From NCBI GenBank assembly GCA_050949885.1, contig JBMNGO010000001.1, positions 310,001 to 374,000 on the forward strand: 64,000 nt of DNA, given 5' to 3'. The notes under the pieces were generated by a model. The model searched no databases, was not told where the DNA came from, and saw only the letters and a list, made by a program, of their open reading frames with translations. The first letter of the stretch is position 1. Each line of letters opens with the position of its first letter. This DNA is from JBMNGO01 sp050949885 (GTDB lineage Bacteria; Bacillota; Syntrophomonadia; Syntrophomonadales; Syntrophomonadaceae). Both the position numbers and the translations under genes were made by a program. Below are positions 41,628 through 50,437 of this stretch, piece after piece.

Positions 41628-43679
41628 TCAATTATAAAGGGCTTCCATTAAATTATCGGCATGGGTAACCGGCTCCAGACAACTGTAGTTCCTGCAAATG
41701 TAAGCGGTTGTCTTGTTATCCACCATTTTCATCCCTGCCCAATAAGGTATTAAGTCTTGAGCTGCCTGGCCGTTACCCGCTTCTTTAAAGGCAATGGCCG
41801 TGTGGGGAAGAAAAGCCCTCTGGACTAAAGCCAGCATCTGTTTGGTATTAGCTTCATCTTTTTCTCCCACAATAACCAATTCTTGCCCCTTCAGAGCATA
41901 CATGGCCGCCATAAGGAAAAATGAATGAGCAGTAGGTATTTGGCTAATCCTTCCTCCAAAGAATTTTAATTGCTCAAAAGCTCTTCCTTCTAAATCGGTA
42001 TTTCCGGTCAAACGAGCCAGCCGCACAAAGTTTAAGGCAGCCACTGAATTTTCCGATGGTACAGCTCCATCATAGCTCTCTTTGGGACGCAGCAAAAGCC
42101 TTTCAGAATCATCGCCATAAATAAATAGGCCTCCGTGTTCCTGGTCCCAAAAAACATTCAACATGTCCTGATTCAGTTCCAGAGCCCTACGAAGGTAATC
42201 CATATTAAATGAGGATTCGTACAGCTCAATCAACCCCCATACGAGAAAGGCATAGTCCGCAGCATAGGCCGGATACTGAGCTTCACCATCTCTGAACCGG
42301 GCCAGCAGTCGGCCATCAGACCGGCGCAGTCTCTGCAGTACAAACCAGGCCGCTTTCTCAGCAGCCACAAGGTATTGCTCCTCGCCCAAAACTCGATATG
42401 CTTTGGCCAATGCGGCAATCATCATCCCATTCCATCCTGTAAGGATTTTATCATCCTTGAAAGGAGGAACTCTCTTTTCTCGGTAATTAAACAGCTTTTG
42501 GCGGGATGCCTCCAGCTCCTGTCGTTTTTCTTCGCTGATCCCCGTTTTTATCAAATTAGGGATGCTCTTTCCTTCAAAATTGCCTTTGTCATGAATATCA
42601 TACTGCTCGCAGAATTGTTTTCCCGCAGTATCTCCCAGAACCGCTATTACCTCCTCAGGAGTCCAGGAATAAAACTTTCCTTCTTCCCCTTCAGAATCAG
42701 CATCCTGGGCTGAGAAAAAAGCCCCATCCTTTGATGTCATTTCTCTGGCCACATAGTCCAGAATTTCCCTGGCAACTCGGGAATAGAACGGGTTACCGGT
42801 AATTTGGAAGGCTTCTAGAAAAGCTATGGTCATCAAAGCATTATCGTAGAGCATCTTCTCAAAATGGGGTATCATCCAACGGCGATCTGTAGAATACCGG
42901 GAAAAACCAAAACCAATATGGTCATAAATCCCGCCTTGATACATACTCTGCAAGGTTTTTTCCACCATGTGCAACGCATCTTTTTTACCCGTCATTTTAT
43001 AGTACCGCATCAGGAATAAAAGATTATGAGGAGTAGGAAATTTCGGCGCTTCCCCAAACCCCCCGTAGGATGCATCGAAAAACCTGGTAAAATCGCGGAA
43101 AGCCCGGTGGAAAAGCTGTTCGCCTACCTCCTGGCCTTTATTTTCTCCCTCCAGATGGCGGCTAAGGGTTTCGGTAATAGAACGTGCAGAATTTATTACG
43201 GTTTCACGTTCATTTTTCCATAAACGGGCGATATGAGGCAAAAGGTCCAGCATACCGGCCATTCTTCCCAGATTATGTTTGGGAATATAGGTGGCAGCAA
43301 AAAAGGGTTCTTTTTCCGGTGTCATGATTATGGTCAAGGGCCAGCCCCCGGAACCGGTAAGAGCCTGGCAGACGCTCATATAAACGCTGTCAATGTCCGG
43401 CCTCTCTTCCCGGTCGACCTTTATGGAAATAAAGTCTTTATTTAAGACCGCAGCAACTTCAGGGTCCTCAAAGGATTCCCTTTCCATTACATGGCACCAG
43501 TGGCAGGTAGAGTAGCCGATGGAGAGGAAGATGGGCTTATCTTCCGCTTTGGCTTTGTTGAATGCTTCTTCGCCCCAGGGATACCAGTCGACTGGATTAC
43601 AGGCGTGCTGCAAAAGATAGGGGGACTTCTCTTCAATCAGGCGGTTCGCCTTTTTAATCTCTTTATCTGGAATAGTCAT
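41628..43679 (-). CDS. YyaL-type thioredoxin-domain protein (DUF255 / SSP411 family)
   Basis: The 683-aa protein has an N-terminal thioredoxin-like DUF255 domain (about 1-165) with HACNPVDWYPWGEEAF and STCHWCHVM, and a long alpha/alpha-toroid domain (about 200-650) like that of glycosidases and epimerases (PKFPTPHNLLFLMRYY, MIPHFEKMLYDNALM). The family is widespread but its role is not settled. Start ATG at 43679 with AAAGGAG upstream. Confidence 0.92.
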   Translation of the reverse strand: MTIPDKEIKKANRLIEEKSPYLLQHACNPVDWYPWGEEAFNKAKAEDKPIFLSIGYSTCHWCHVMERESFEDPEVAAVLNKDFISIKVDREERPDIDSVYMSVCQALTGSGGWPLTIIMTPEKEPFFAATYIPKHNLGRMAGMLDLLPHIARLWKNERETVINSARSITETLSRHLEGENKGQEVGEQLFHRAFRDFTRFFDASYGGFGEAPKFPTPHNLLFLMRYYKMTGKKDALHMVEKTLQSMYQGGIYDHIGFGFSRYSTDRRWMIPHFEKMLYDNALMTIAFLEAFQITGNPFYSRVAREILDYVAREMTSKDGAFFSAQDADSEGEEGKFYSWTPEEVIAVLGDTAGKQFCEQYDIHDKGNFEGKSIPNLIKTGISEEKRQELEASRQKLFNYREKRVPPFKDDKILTGWNGMMIAALAKAYRVLGEEQYLVAAEKAAWFVLQRLRRSDGRLLARFRDGEAQYPAYAADYAFLVWGLIELYESSFNMDYLRRALELNQDMLNVFWDQEHGGLFIYGDDSERLLLRPKESYDGAVPSENSVAALNFVRLARLTGNTDLEGRAFEQLKFFGGRISQIPTAHSFFLMAAMYALKGQELVIVGEKDEANTKQMLALVQRAFLPHTAIAFKEAGNGQAAQDLIPYWAGMKMVDNKTTAYICRNYSCLEPVTHADNLMEALYN

Positions 43680-44181
43680 GTAAAATCTCCTTTTAGATAT
43701 ATTGTTTGCAAATATTCTATCTCTATTAGGCTTGCCCCGTTAAATTATACCGATCATGCTGGATTTCATGAACCAGAGGGTTTTACTTGAGATATTAACT
43801 GCACTGGCAATAACAAACAGGTTTGTTTGCCAACTATGTTTAAGCCATTATCAGCATGTCGAGGGGAACAGGTTTCAAAGACATTTTATCATTTAGTTTT
43901 CCCGGTGCCCGCGCAGGCCGCGAAAGAGCTGTTGCTGAAGGCTAATTTAAACCCCTATCTTAAGGGACTTGGGCATAGGTGTAGTTTATTTACATGGCAC
44001 TTGGCTCCCTCCGGGGAAAAATACTTGCCCGTGGTGCTTCCCTGAAAGGATATGTAATAATAATATATCTGATTCTTAGCATACCGGCTATGCGAAAAAC
44101 GTTATTCTCCTGGGAGTATTGCCAGGCTATCGGATCATATGGGATAATATCAGAGTGTGACTTATTCCTTGGGGGGAGAAC
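43680..44181. other. 502-base gap before the CoA-transferase gene
   Basis: No recognisable gene. An open frame at 43827-44045 (72 codons, plus strand) has no clear ribosome binding site and no family resemblance that I can see. The gap probably holds the promoter of the CoA-transferase gene. The ribosome binding site TGGGGGG (about 44170-44176) belongs to the latter. Confidence 0.5.
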
Positions 44182-45475
44182 ATGAATTACAACAAGATTT
44201 ACCAGCAGAAAGTAGTAAGCGTTGAAGAAGCGCTGCAAGAGATAAAAAGCGGGCAGGAAATAACCTGTTCCCTTATAGGCTGTGAACCAGTGACCATGCT
44301 CAGTCATCTGCACACCATTAAAAACCGGGTGGAGAATGTTTCAGTGGTTACTGCACTGCTGATGAATGAATATGAGTTTTTTATGAACCCTGCAATGAAG
44401 GGCCATTTTATATTAAACAGCTGGTTTTATACTGCCGGGGCGCGTAAAGCCCATCCTTTTGGCACTGTTTCCTACATTCCTCTGGAACTGCATCGGGCTG
44501 TTGCCAGCCGCAGTTTTTACCGCAAACCTGATATATTCCTGGGTTGTGCCAGCCCTATGGACCAGCACGGGTATTTGTCTTTATCCATAGACTCCGTGTG
44601 TGAAAAAGAACTAATAGAATTGGCGGATAAAGTGATAATAGAAGTCAGTCCGCATTTCCCCCGCACTTATGGTGACACTCATATCCATATTTCGGAAATC
44701 GATTATATAATTGAAACTGAACGCATTCCCCCTGTGGTTCCGGAAATCAAAATAGGTGACAAGGAAAGAATTATCGGTGAATACGTGGCTGATTTGGTCG
44801 AAGATGAATCCACACTACAGATCGGCTATGGCACCATCCCCATGGCAGTCACCGCTTGCCTTAAGGATAAAAAGGATCTAGGCGTGCACGGAATTATTCA
44901 GTGAAGGACTGCTGGATCTTTACGAAGCAGGGGTAATAACCAATCGAAAAAAGACTATCTGGAAAGATAAGTTGGTAGCCGATTGCGCCTTGGGCACCAA
45001 ACGCCTGTATGACTTTTTTGATAACAACCTGGCGGTTGAATTTCAACGGGGCAGTGTAGTCAATGACCCTTGGATTATAGGCCGCAACCACAAAATGGTG
45101 GCTATAAACTCGGCTCTGGAAATCGACTTGACCGGTCAGTGCTGTGCCGAATCCATCGGCCCCAGGCTTTATAGCGGAACCGGTGGTCATAAGGAGTTTG
45201 CCCAGGGAATTCAATATTCCCCTGGCGGCAAATCCATCATCGCTTTCCAGTCCACCACCTATGATGGCACCATTTCCCATATCGTCCCCCTGCTGACACC
45301 GGGAGCAACGGTAACCACTTCGCGGATAGACGTGGATTATGTAGTGACAGAATATGGCGTAGCCAGCCTTAGGGGACGTTCCATCAGAGAACGAGTCAAA
45401 GAGTTGATAAACATTGCCCACCCCAACTTCAGAGACTTTTTGCGCAGTGAGGCAAAACGGAATCAAATCTGGTAA
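44182..45475 (+). pseudogene. Acetyl-CoA hydrolase/transferase-family CoA-transferase, frameshifted
   Basis: Two adjacent frames together make a full-length (about 430 aa) class I CoA-transferase of the 4-hydroxybutyrate/butyryl-CoA:acetate type. The N-terminal part is 44182-44904, reading to DLGVH then out of frame (GIIQ stop); the C-terminal part begins near 44890 (ELFSEGLLDLYEAGV) and runs to 45475 with GQCCAESIGPRLYSGTGGH and VTEYGVASLRGRSIRERV. Adding AC at 44889 (CACGG to CACACGG) restores HTELFSEGL, so a 2-base loss in a short AC repeat explains the break. It may be a real lesion, a phase-variable site or an assembly error. Confidence 0.88.
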
Positions 45476-45497
45476 GTATTGGCTGAGAACTGAAAAC

Positions 45498-45521
45498 GCC
45501 CTCCCCAGCCAAAGGGAGGGC
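45498..45521 (+). terminator. Possible terminator after the CoA-transferase gene
   Basis: A perfect GC-rich stem GCCCTCCC/GGGAGGGC with an 8-base loop lies 23 bases past the stop. It lacks a T-run, so its strength is doubtful. Confidence 0.4.
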
Positions 45522-45571
45522 GCTGCTATATACACTTTACTGTGATTTTTCTACTTCGTTTATAAGACAAG

Positions 45572-45599
45572 AAAACCCCCATCTTACATGAGCGGGGGT
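45572..45599 (-). terminator. Terminator after the BadF-type ATPase gene
   Basis: On the minus strand the stem ACCCCC/GGGGGT is followed by TTTTC, 67 bases past the stop. Confidence 0.5.
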
Positions 45600-45665
45600 C
45601 AAAAAATGAATTCTACTTTATAAAATCGTGCAAATGCTGGCTATCGTAATTTAGTTTTACAAAGT

Positions 45666-46427
45666 TCAGTTTTCCAGTGCTAATAAAGCTGCTCCCAGAG
45701 CACCGGTGTACTGGCAGGCTTCGGGTACAATAATTTCTGTTCCGATCTCTTCCTCCAGCGCACGCTGGAGTCCTGGGTTCAAAGCCACCCCACCGGTGAA
45801 AGCCACTTGTTCCTTGATTCCCATACGGCGTGCCATAGCTGCTACTCTCCTTCCTACCGATTGGTGTAACCCTGCGATAATCCCTCCTTTGGGATTTCCC
45901 CGAGCTAGCAATCCGATTATTTCGGATTCAGCAAATACCGTGCACATACTGCTGATCATATGTATCCGGCTAGGATCTTCATTATCTCCCAGCTCACTAA
46001 CATCCAATCCCAGGGCAGTAGCCATAACCTGCAGAAAGCGCCCGGTTCCCGCAGCACATTTATCATTCATGGCAAAATCAACCACCTGGCCTTTGGGCCC
46101 TATACTTATCACCTTGCTGTCCTGACCACCGATATCAATGATGGTACGGACCCCTGGATATAGCTCGGCGATTCCTCGTGCATGGCACTTAATCTCAGTA
46201 ATCGTTTTGCCGGCTTGATCAAAGATTACCCGGCCATAACCGGTGGCATATATTCTTCCTACCTGAGCATACTCTAATCCCGAAGCATCAAGGAGTTGAT
46301 CGATTACCGCCTGCCCCGCCTCACGGGGACTCCATCCAGTAGGCATCATGGCTCGGTAATGGTTGCTATTGCTAATCATATAAGCTTTAGTAGCTACTGA
46401 ACCTATATCAATGCCTATTACTATCAT
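45666..46427 (-). CDS. BadF/HgdC-type ATPase activator (2-hydroxyacyl-CoA dehydratase activase or DCCP reductase)
   Basis: The 253-aa ASKHA ATPase begins IGIDIGSVATKAYMI and has DIGGQDSKVI. Its dimer-interface cluster Cys lie in NDKCAAGTGRFLQVMA and SSMCTVFAESEI. Such activators use ATP to push a single low-potential electron into a partner iron-sulfur protein. The partner is encoded just upstream, with a 4-base ATGA overlap. This fits both a dehydratase activase and the reductase of a double-cubane cluster protein. Confidence 0.92.
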   Translation of the reverse strand: MIVIGIDIGSVATKAYMISNSNHYRAMMPTGWSPREAGQAVIDQLLDASGLEYAQVGRIYATGYGRVIFDQAGKTITEIKCHARGIAELYPGVRTIIDIGGQDSKVISIGPKGQVVDFAMNDKCAAGTGRFLQVMATALGLDVSELGDNEDPSRIHMISSMCTVFAESEIIGLLARGNPKGGIIAGLHQSVGRRVAAMARRMGIKEQVAFTGGVALNPGLQRALEEEIGTEIIVPEACQYTGALGAALLALEN

Positions 46428-47560
46428 TTTTCTACCATCTCCAGCATAGCTTCGATGCGAACCTTGAGATTTTCCAAATCCGAATTTGAGTAGTCGCTTT
46501 CCAGGTGCAGGTATGGAAGCCCTTTGGATTTTACCAGCCTGCCTACTGCAAACCCTTCAATATTATATGTATGGCAAGCCTGCCAGGTCAGATCGATGAC
46601 CGCATCCGCCCGGAAATCATCGATCATCTTCTCCAATAGCTCCATCCGGTAGGGGTTAGGAGTCATACAAGAGCAAGGTATAGCCAGATATGTTTCTGCC
46701 AGAGCCGCAATAGGGTCCCCGCCATTAGTATCGGTCTGCAGTTCCAGGGTCTTGTAACCGGAACAGTTTTCCATAGCAACTACATGAGCTCCCAGTTCTT
46801 CGGTGATAGGGATAACCTTTTCAGTACCCAAGCCCACCGGACAGCCCGTTAACAGCACCCGCGGTGCCTTGGCCCGCCTGATTTCAGGCTGATTGACAAT
46901 TTCCTGGAAAAGTGAATTCAGGTTATCTATCATATGCCGTTTATCATTGCTGAAACTGCGCGACCAAGCAACAGTAAGTATCTCCATCCCGCTTAGCGAG
47001 GGCGGATCAGACCGGTTTAAATCAAACACGGCCTTGACTGCCTGTTTTTCCTGATTGATTACTTCTACTGCCTCCCATATATCTTGGTCACTTATGGTAA
47101 CCTGGAATTCTCTTTCCAGGCGGTTTTTCAAACGGCGCAATTCTTCCACCCACAGATCAAATGATGCCTTACTGTTATTAATGTGGGGAAGCTGCATAAC
47201 ATGTACCGGTTTCAGATTTTGCATAATTTCGAACATCTTCTTTTTACCATCACAGGTGGTTTCACCAACGATTAAGTCCGAAAAGTGAAAGAATGGGCAG
47301 GTATCAGTGACCGCAAATCCGTAAGAAGATTTTATTAACGGGCAGAGATTGCGCGGCAGAGTTTCCTCCGCAGCAGCAATAGGGTTCTCACTCATCCCGC
47401 AAAGCCCTACGGGAATTGCTCCTGCCGCCAAAATCAGTTCCTGGGGACAATAAGTGCAATAAATTCCTACCACTTTGACGCCATTTTCCTTGGCCTCTTT
47501 TATTCGCATTAGGTTCATTTCCCTGGCACCGGCAAAGCCCTGCATAAATTCTTCTAACAT
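46424..47560 (-). CDS. 2-hydroxyacyl-CoA dehydratase D-family / double-cubane cluster-like iron-sulfur protein
   Basis: The 378-aa protein belongs to the HgdB/FldC superfamily: VVGIYCTYCPQELILAAGAI at the start, RNLCPLIKSS, TDTCPFFHFSD, VGETTCDGKKKM, then LTGCPVGL, ENCSGYKTLE, IPCSCMTPN and TWQACHTYN. Only one such subunit is present. Genuine dehydratases need two different ones, so the pair resembles the DCCP/DCCP-reductase system known from Carboxydothermus (and YjiM/YjiL). The substrate is unknown; a small-molecule reductase is possible. Confidence 0.85.
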   Translation of the reverse strand: MLEEFMQGFAGAREMNLMRIKEAKENGVKVVGIYCTYCPQELILAAGAIPVGLCGMSENPIAAAEETLPRNLCPLIKSSYGFAVTDTCPFFHFSDLIVGETTCDGKKKMFEIMQNLKPVHVMQLPHINNSKASFDLWVEELRRLKNRLEREFQVTISDQDIWEAVEVINQEKQAVKAVFDLNRSDPPSLSGMEILTVAWSRSFSNDKRHMIDNLNSLFQEIVNQPEIRRAKAPRVLLTGCPVGLGTEKVIPITEELGAHVVAMENCSGYKTLELQTDTNGGDPIAALAETYLAIPCSCMTPNPYRMELLEKMIDDFRADAVIDLTWQACHTYNIEGFAVGRLVKSKGLPYLHLESDYSNSDLENLKVRIEAMLEMVEK

Positions 47561-47599
47561 ATAATAAGCATCTCCCTTTCGAAAAAACAGTCTGGACTG

Positions 47600-48322
47600 C
47601 TATTTTGAAACCCGCTTTTTGCCAAATGGGCACACGGCCACACACATCCCGCAAATGCACCGTTCTATTTGAATACCCCACTCCTTTTTGCGGTTCTCTA
47701 TAAAAGCGGAGCACTTGGCCGGATCCAGCCTCTCAGCATCAGCTTCCCGTTCATCAAATTCACGCCCTTTTATGGCTTCGGCCGGGCAAGCCATCTCGCA
47801 AATTTGGCAATTGCCGCAGGCTGATGCCATAGGTTTCCCGGTGGCCAGCGGAGCATCGGTAAGGATGCTGGCTAGCCGGACCCTGGGTCCCTCCTGGGGG
47901 GTAAGGAAAAGGCCATTCTTACCTATCCATCCCAACCCAGCTGCTCTTGCCACCAGTTTATGTGATATGACAGCAGCCAAACGCGCGCGATTTATGGTAT
48001 AAGAGGCGGGAATGGGATAGGCTCTAAAACCATGGCGTTCAAGATAATTAGCTATTTTTGCGGTGCCGGTATTCTGCAAATAATCTATTGCATAATAGAT
48101 ATAATTGTGAAAAGAGAGTACTCTGTCTCGTTCCTGTTCCTCAACCGGATCAACAACTGCGTCCGCCAGGCGAATCACCAATGATACTGCCCGGGGAAAC
48201 TGGTATATTAAGGGGCCGCAAAAACTGCTCATGTAATCATGATAGGGTGTTAAATCTGCAAATCCGCAATAATCCCAACCGTGCTCCAGGGCCATTTCCG
48301 TTAGATGCTTTTCAAGCTCCAT
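47600..48322 (-). CDS. 4Fe-4S double-cluster protein resembling the C-terminal half of QueG-type reductases
   Basis: The 240-aa protein has a C-terminal ferredoxin with CGNCQICEMACPAEAI and CICGMCVAVCPFG, and an N-terminal domain with AAGLGWIGKNGLFLT and GPRVRLASILTDAPL, as in epoxyqueuosine reductase-like proteins. It lies 39 bases before the DCCP-like gene and is probably its electron carrier. Not QueG itself: the catalytic cobalamin-binding parts are not evident and it is much shorter. Confidence 0.82.
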   Translation of the reverse strand: MELEKHLTEMALEHGWDYCGFADLTPYHDYMSSFCGPLIYQFPRAVSLVIRLADAVVDPVEEQERDRVLSFHNYIYYAIDYLQNTGTAKIANYLERHGFRAYPIPASYTINRARLAAVISHKLVARAAGLGWIGKNGLFLTPQEGPRVRLASILTDAPLATGKPMASACGNCQICEMACPAEAIKGREFDEREADAERLDPAKCSAFIENRKKEWGIQIERCICGMCVAVCPFGKKRVSK

Positions 48323-48339
48323 ACTTATCCTCCCTTAAC

Positions 48340-48552
48340 CTAATATGATTTCCGATTCGACATGATGACAAAAAATCTAGCTCCGGCGGTCAGACCTAAG
48401 AAAATAGATAATTCGGTAGATAGTCCGGAATGTAAGGCCAAAGCCATACATACTCCGCTCAGTGCCGTGATAGCTCCAACCGATAAATCAATTCCGCCGG
48501 TACATATAACAAACCTCATTCCTACAGAGCAGTGATGTTTCCATACGATTTG
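48340..48552 (-). pseudogene. Remnant of a ribose-type ABC transporter permease
   Basis: On the minus strand a ~70-codon fragment matches the conserved middle of RbsC-like permeases: Q-IVWKHHCSVGMRFVICTGG then IDLSVGAITALSGV and LGLTAGA, where family members read VGMTFVIITGGIDLSVG. It is bounded by stop codons on both sides and lacks most of a 310-aa permease. No ABC ATPase or binding protein is nearby, so it is a decayed remnant of a sugar transporter locus. Confidence 0.7.
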
Positions 48553-48856
48553 CTAAGGTGCGAAACTCTTACTACAGGATTGTATGTATTTGTAGCCATA
48601 ATTCACTCTTTCCAATATAATGGGGAAAATGTATAATAACTATTGGTAATACAATGTATTATTACCGGTTATAATTTTAATTTATCTGCAAACATCGTTT
48701 TTGTCAATGGCCAATTAACTCCTAACCAATTGAGGAGTATTTAGCGGGCATTTATGGTTATGTGTTTGTGGGACAAAAAACGCAGCTTATGCAGGCGTTA
48801 AGCCATGATGAGTTAGGCTCAATAGTTGGGAGGCATAACCTGATTTGGAATCCTAA

Positions 48857-49084
48857 TCCTCAAAAAAAAGGCTCCAAAACTACGATTACTTACTTGAAGC
48901 CATAGAGGCAGGCAGGCTAGCGGAACAAAAAGGTATGCATTACCATCCGGCCGCTAATCGGCGCCTGGATGAACTTAGCCAAGGCAAGTCTTCGATAATT
49001 CAATTAGAGTCACTTATTGCCAATATAGATGTTGCACAGGAAATTGGTCAATTATCCCGTGGAGACCATTCTACAGGATTGTGA
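48857..49084 (+). pseudogene. Unidentified degenerate reading frame
   Basis: A plus-strand frame without start codon codes for LQNYDYLLEAIEAGRLAEQK and further on HYHPAANRRLDELSQGKSS up to a stop at 49084. A second, shifted frame precedes it (LSHDELGSIVGRHNLIWNPN, from about 48790). The composition looks protein-like (helical, charged). I do not recognise the family. Probably a frameshifted fragment of a lost gene. Confidence 0.35.
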
Positions 49085-49093
49085 GCATGTTGT

Positions 49094-49119
49094 GAATCAA
49101 GGTACCTGTCCCCGTGATT
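49094..49119 (+). repeat. Dispersed repeat unit (copy at 49094)
   Basis: GAATCAAGGTACCTGTCCCC followed by GTGATT matches, with one change, the arms of the inverted-repeat element at 55285-55404. A single arm lies here, about 20 bases before the end of the gerAB gene. Confidence 0.75.
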
Positions 49120-49127
49120 ATTCTCAA

Positions 49128-50216
49128 TTAAAAGACTCGTCTGGCTTTTCCTATTAAGAAAATTCCTGTGGGCAGGATAAACTGGAATAGTATGTTACCT
49201 GGAACAACGAATTGGTTACTAAAAGATTCCAGTTGAAAAAGATTGCCTGCCAGCAGCATACTCCCAAAATAGGTTAACAGGCATAAAGGTATAACCAGAC
49301 TTTTCGTGTCTTGAAGCCCGCATAGGGTCTTTAAAATATGCAAAATTATAGTAATAAAAGTAGCCAAGATTATAAAATCAGTAATACTCCAAACTGCAAC
49401 TACCAGGGATTCCAGCCGTTCAATGGTTTCGTAAATGGAAATTATTCGAATACTGCTGAGATAAGGGATAGGCATCTTCGCCACCAGGTAGTGGCTTAGG
49501 GATCCTATTGTAGTAAACAATAGGATGATTGACACCATTCCCAGGAATATCGCAGACTCCCGCCCTTGGTTATGCAGGTTTTCTTTATCGTTAATTAAAT
49601 CACCCATGAAAAACAGATAAAGCAAATATCCCCACAAGGCCAATGATATCATACTTCCCTTCATTACCGGCAGGATGTCCAGGTAACTGATGGGGGTTAT
49701 ATTTTCTGGCGTAAAGTTGGTTAGCGACAAGGCAGACAGAATCACGAATATTATAATGACTATGTAGATAATAACCTCACCCATGCGGGCTATTACAGTT
49801 AGTCCGGAACGAATTGCCATTGCCAGAACCACTAAGAGCATGAACGAAAACCAACCCAACGGAGTATTAGGCATTATGGTGGTAACCAAGCGATCGGCGT
49901 GATAGCGGGTATAAAGCAAGACTAAAAGAAAAATCCATAAAAGATAACAGATAACTACCAGGTTACCCAGGTATTTACCTAGGACAGTTTTAATAATATC
50001 GGTTAAGGAGGCTGCCGGATAGGCATCAAAGACTGTCTTTAACCCTAAGAACAGAAGAAACAGGATTGGCATGGCAGGAAGAGGAGCAAGCCAGGCAGCT
50101 TGTTCTGCCTCTTCAGCAGTGTAACTCGGGAGTACCCGAATGGCCGGGGAAAAGATTCCAGCCAGCATTAATATCAGAGCTTGCCGTAATGATATTTTGT
50201 TTCTTCCCCCTAGCAT
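49128..50216 (-). CDS. gerAB: GerAB-family germination receptor subunit
   Basis: The 362-aa protein has about ten membrane helices and is of the amino-acid permease type (KISLRQALILMLAGIFSPAI). GerAB is the subunit that binds the small germinant in the spore inner membrane. It is last in the AA-AC-D-AB operon and starts 11 bases after the small subunit, behind AGGAGG. Confidence 0.9.
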   Translation of the reverse strand: MLGGRNKISLRQALILMLAGIFSPAIRVLPSYTAEEAEQAAWLAPLPAMPILFLLFLGLKTVFDAYPAASLTDIIKTVLGKYLGNLVVICYLLWIFLLVLLYTRYHADRLVTTIMPNTPLGWFSFMLLVVLAMAIRSGLTVIARMGEVIIYIVIIIFVILSALSLTNFTPENITPISYLDILPVMKGSMISLALWGYLLYLFFMGDLINDKENLHNQGRESAIFLGMVSIILLFTTIGSLSHYLVAKMPIPYLSSIRIISIYETIERLESLVVAVWSITDFIILATFITIILHILKTLCGLQDTKSLVIPLCLLTYFGSMLLAGNLFQLESFSNQFVVPGNILFQFILPTGIFLIGKARRVF

Positions 50217-50227
50217 TGGTATTCCTC

Positions 50228-50431
50228 CTAGTAGTTAATTTTTAATGTATCCATGATCAATGCGGCAAAACCATTGTAGAAGGGATCAAGGGTGTAGTAC
50301 CATCCACTGGCCATGGCTAGTACGATAAGGAGCAAAAATACGAAAACCTCTCTATTATAGCCCTGGCGGCGGAGATGGTAGATTTCCCAGAGCGCAAATA
50401 AGGCTAGTAATGCTATCCAGGCAAAAGGCAT
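50228..50431 (-). CDS. Small two-helix germinant receptor D-type subunit
   Basis: The 67-aa protein has two membrane helices (PFAWIALLALFALWEIYHL and EVFVFLLLIVLAMASGWYYTL). It sits between gerAC and gerAB, where many Bacillus and Clostridium gerA-type operons encode a ~70-80-aa two-helix D subunit that tunes receptor function. Assignment is by size, topology and location. Confidence 0.75.
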   Translation of the reverse strand: MPFAWIALLALFALWEIYHLRRQGYNREVFVFLLLIVLAMASGWYYTLDPFYNGFAALIMDTLKINY

Positions 50432-50437
50432 TTAACT

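Larger units (their letters stand above)
48323..49127. other. 805-base decayed region
   Basis: The longest gene-free stretch in the window. It contains the ABC permease remnant on the minus strand (48340-48552), an unidentified broken frame on the plus strand (48857-49084) and a single copy of the GAATCAAGGTACCTGTCCC repeat (49094-49119). This looks like an old insertion or deletion scar between the iron-sulfur genes and the germination operon. Confidence 0.6.

Noticed and set aside
43827..44045. 72-codon plus-strand open frame before the CoA-transferase gene
   Set aside because: No ribosome binding site in front of the start and no resemblance to a known family; likely chance.
44894..45535. 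Long minus-strand frame opposite the CoA-transferase C-terminus
   Set aside because: Shadow of the plus-strand coding sequence; no family motifs, and the plus strand shows clear CoA-transferase signatures.
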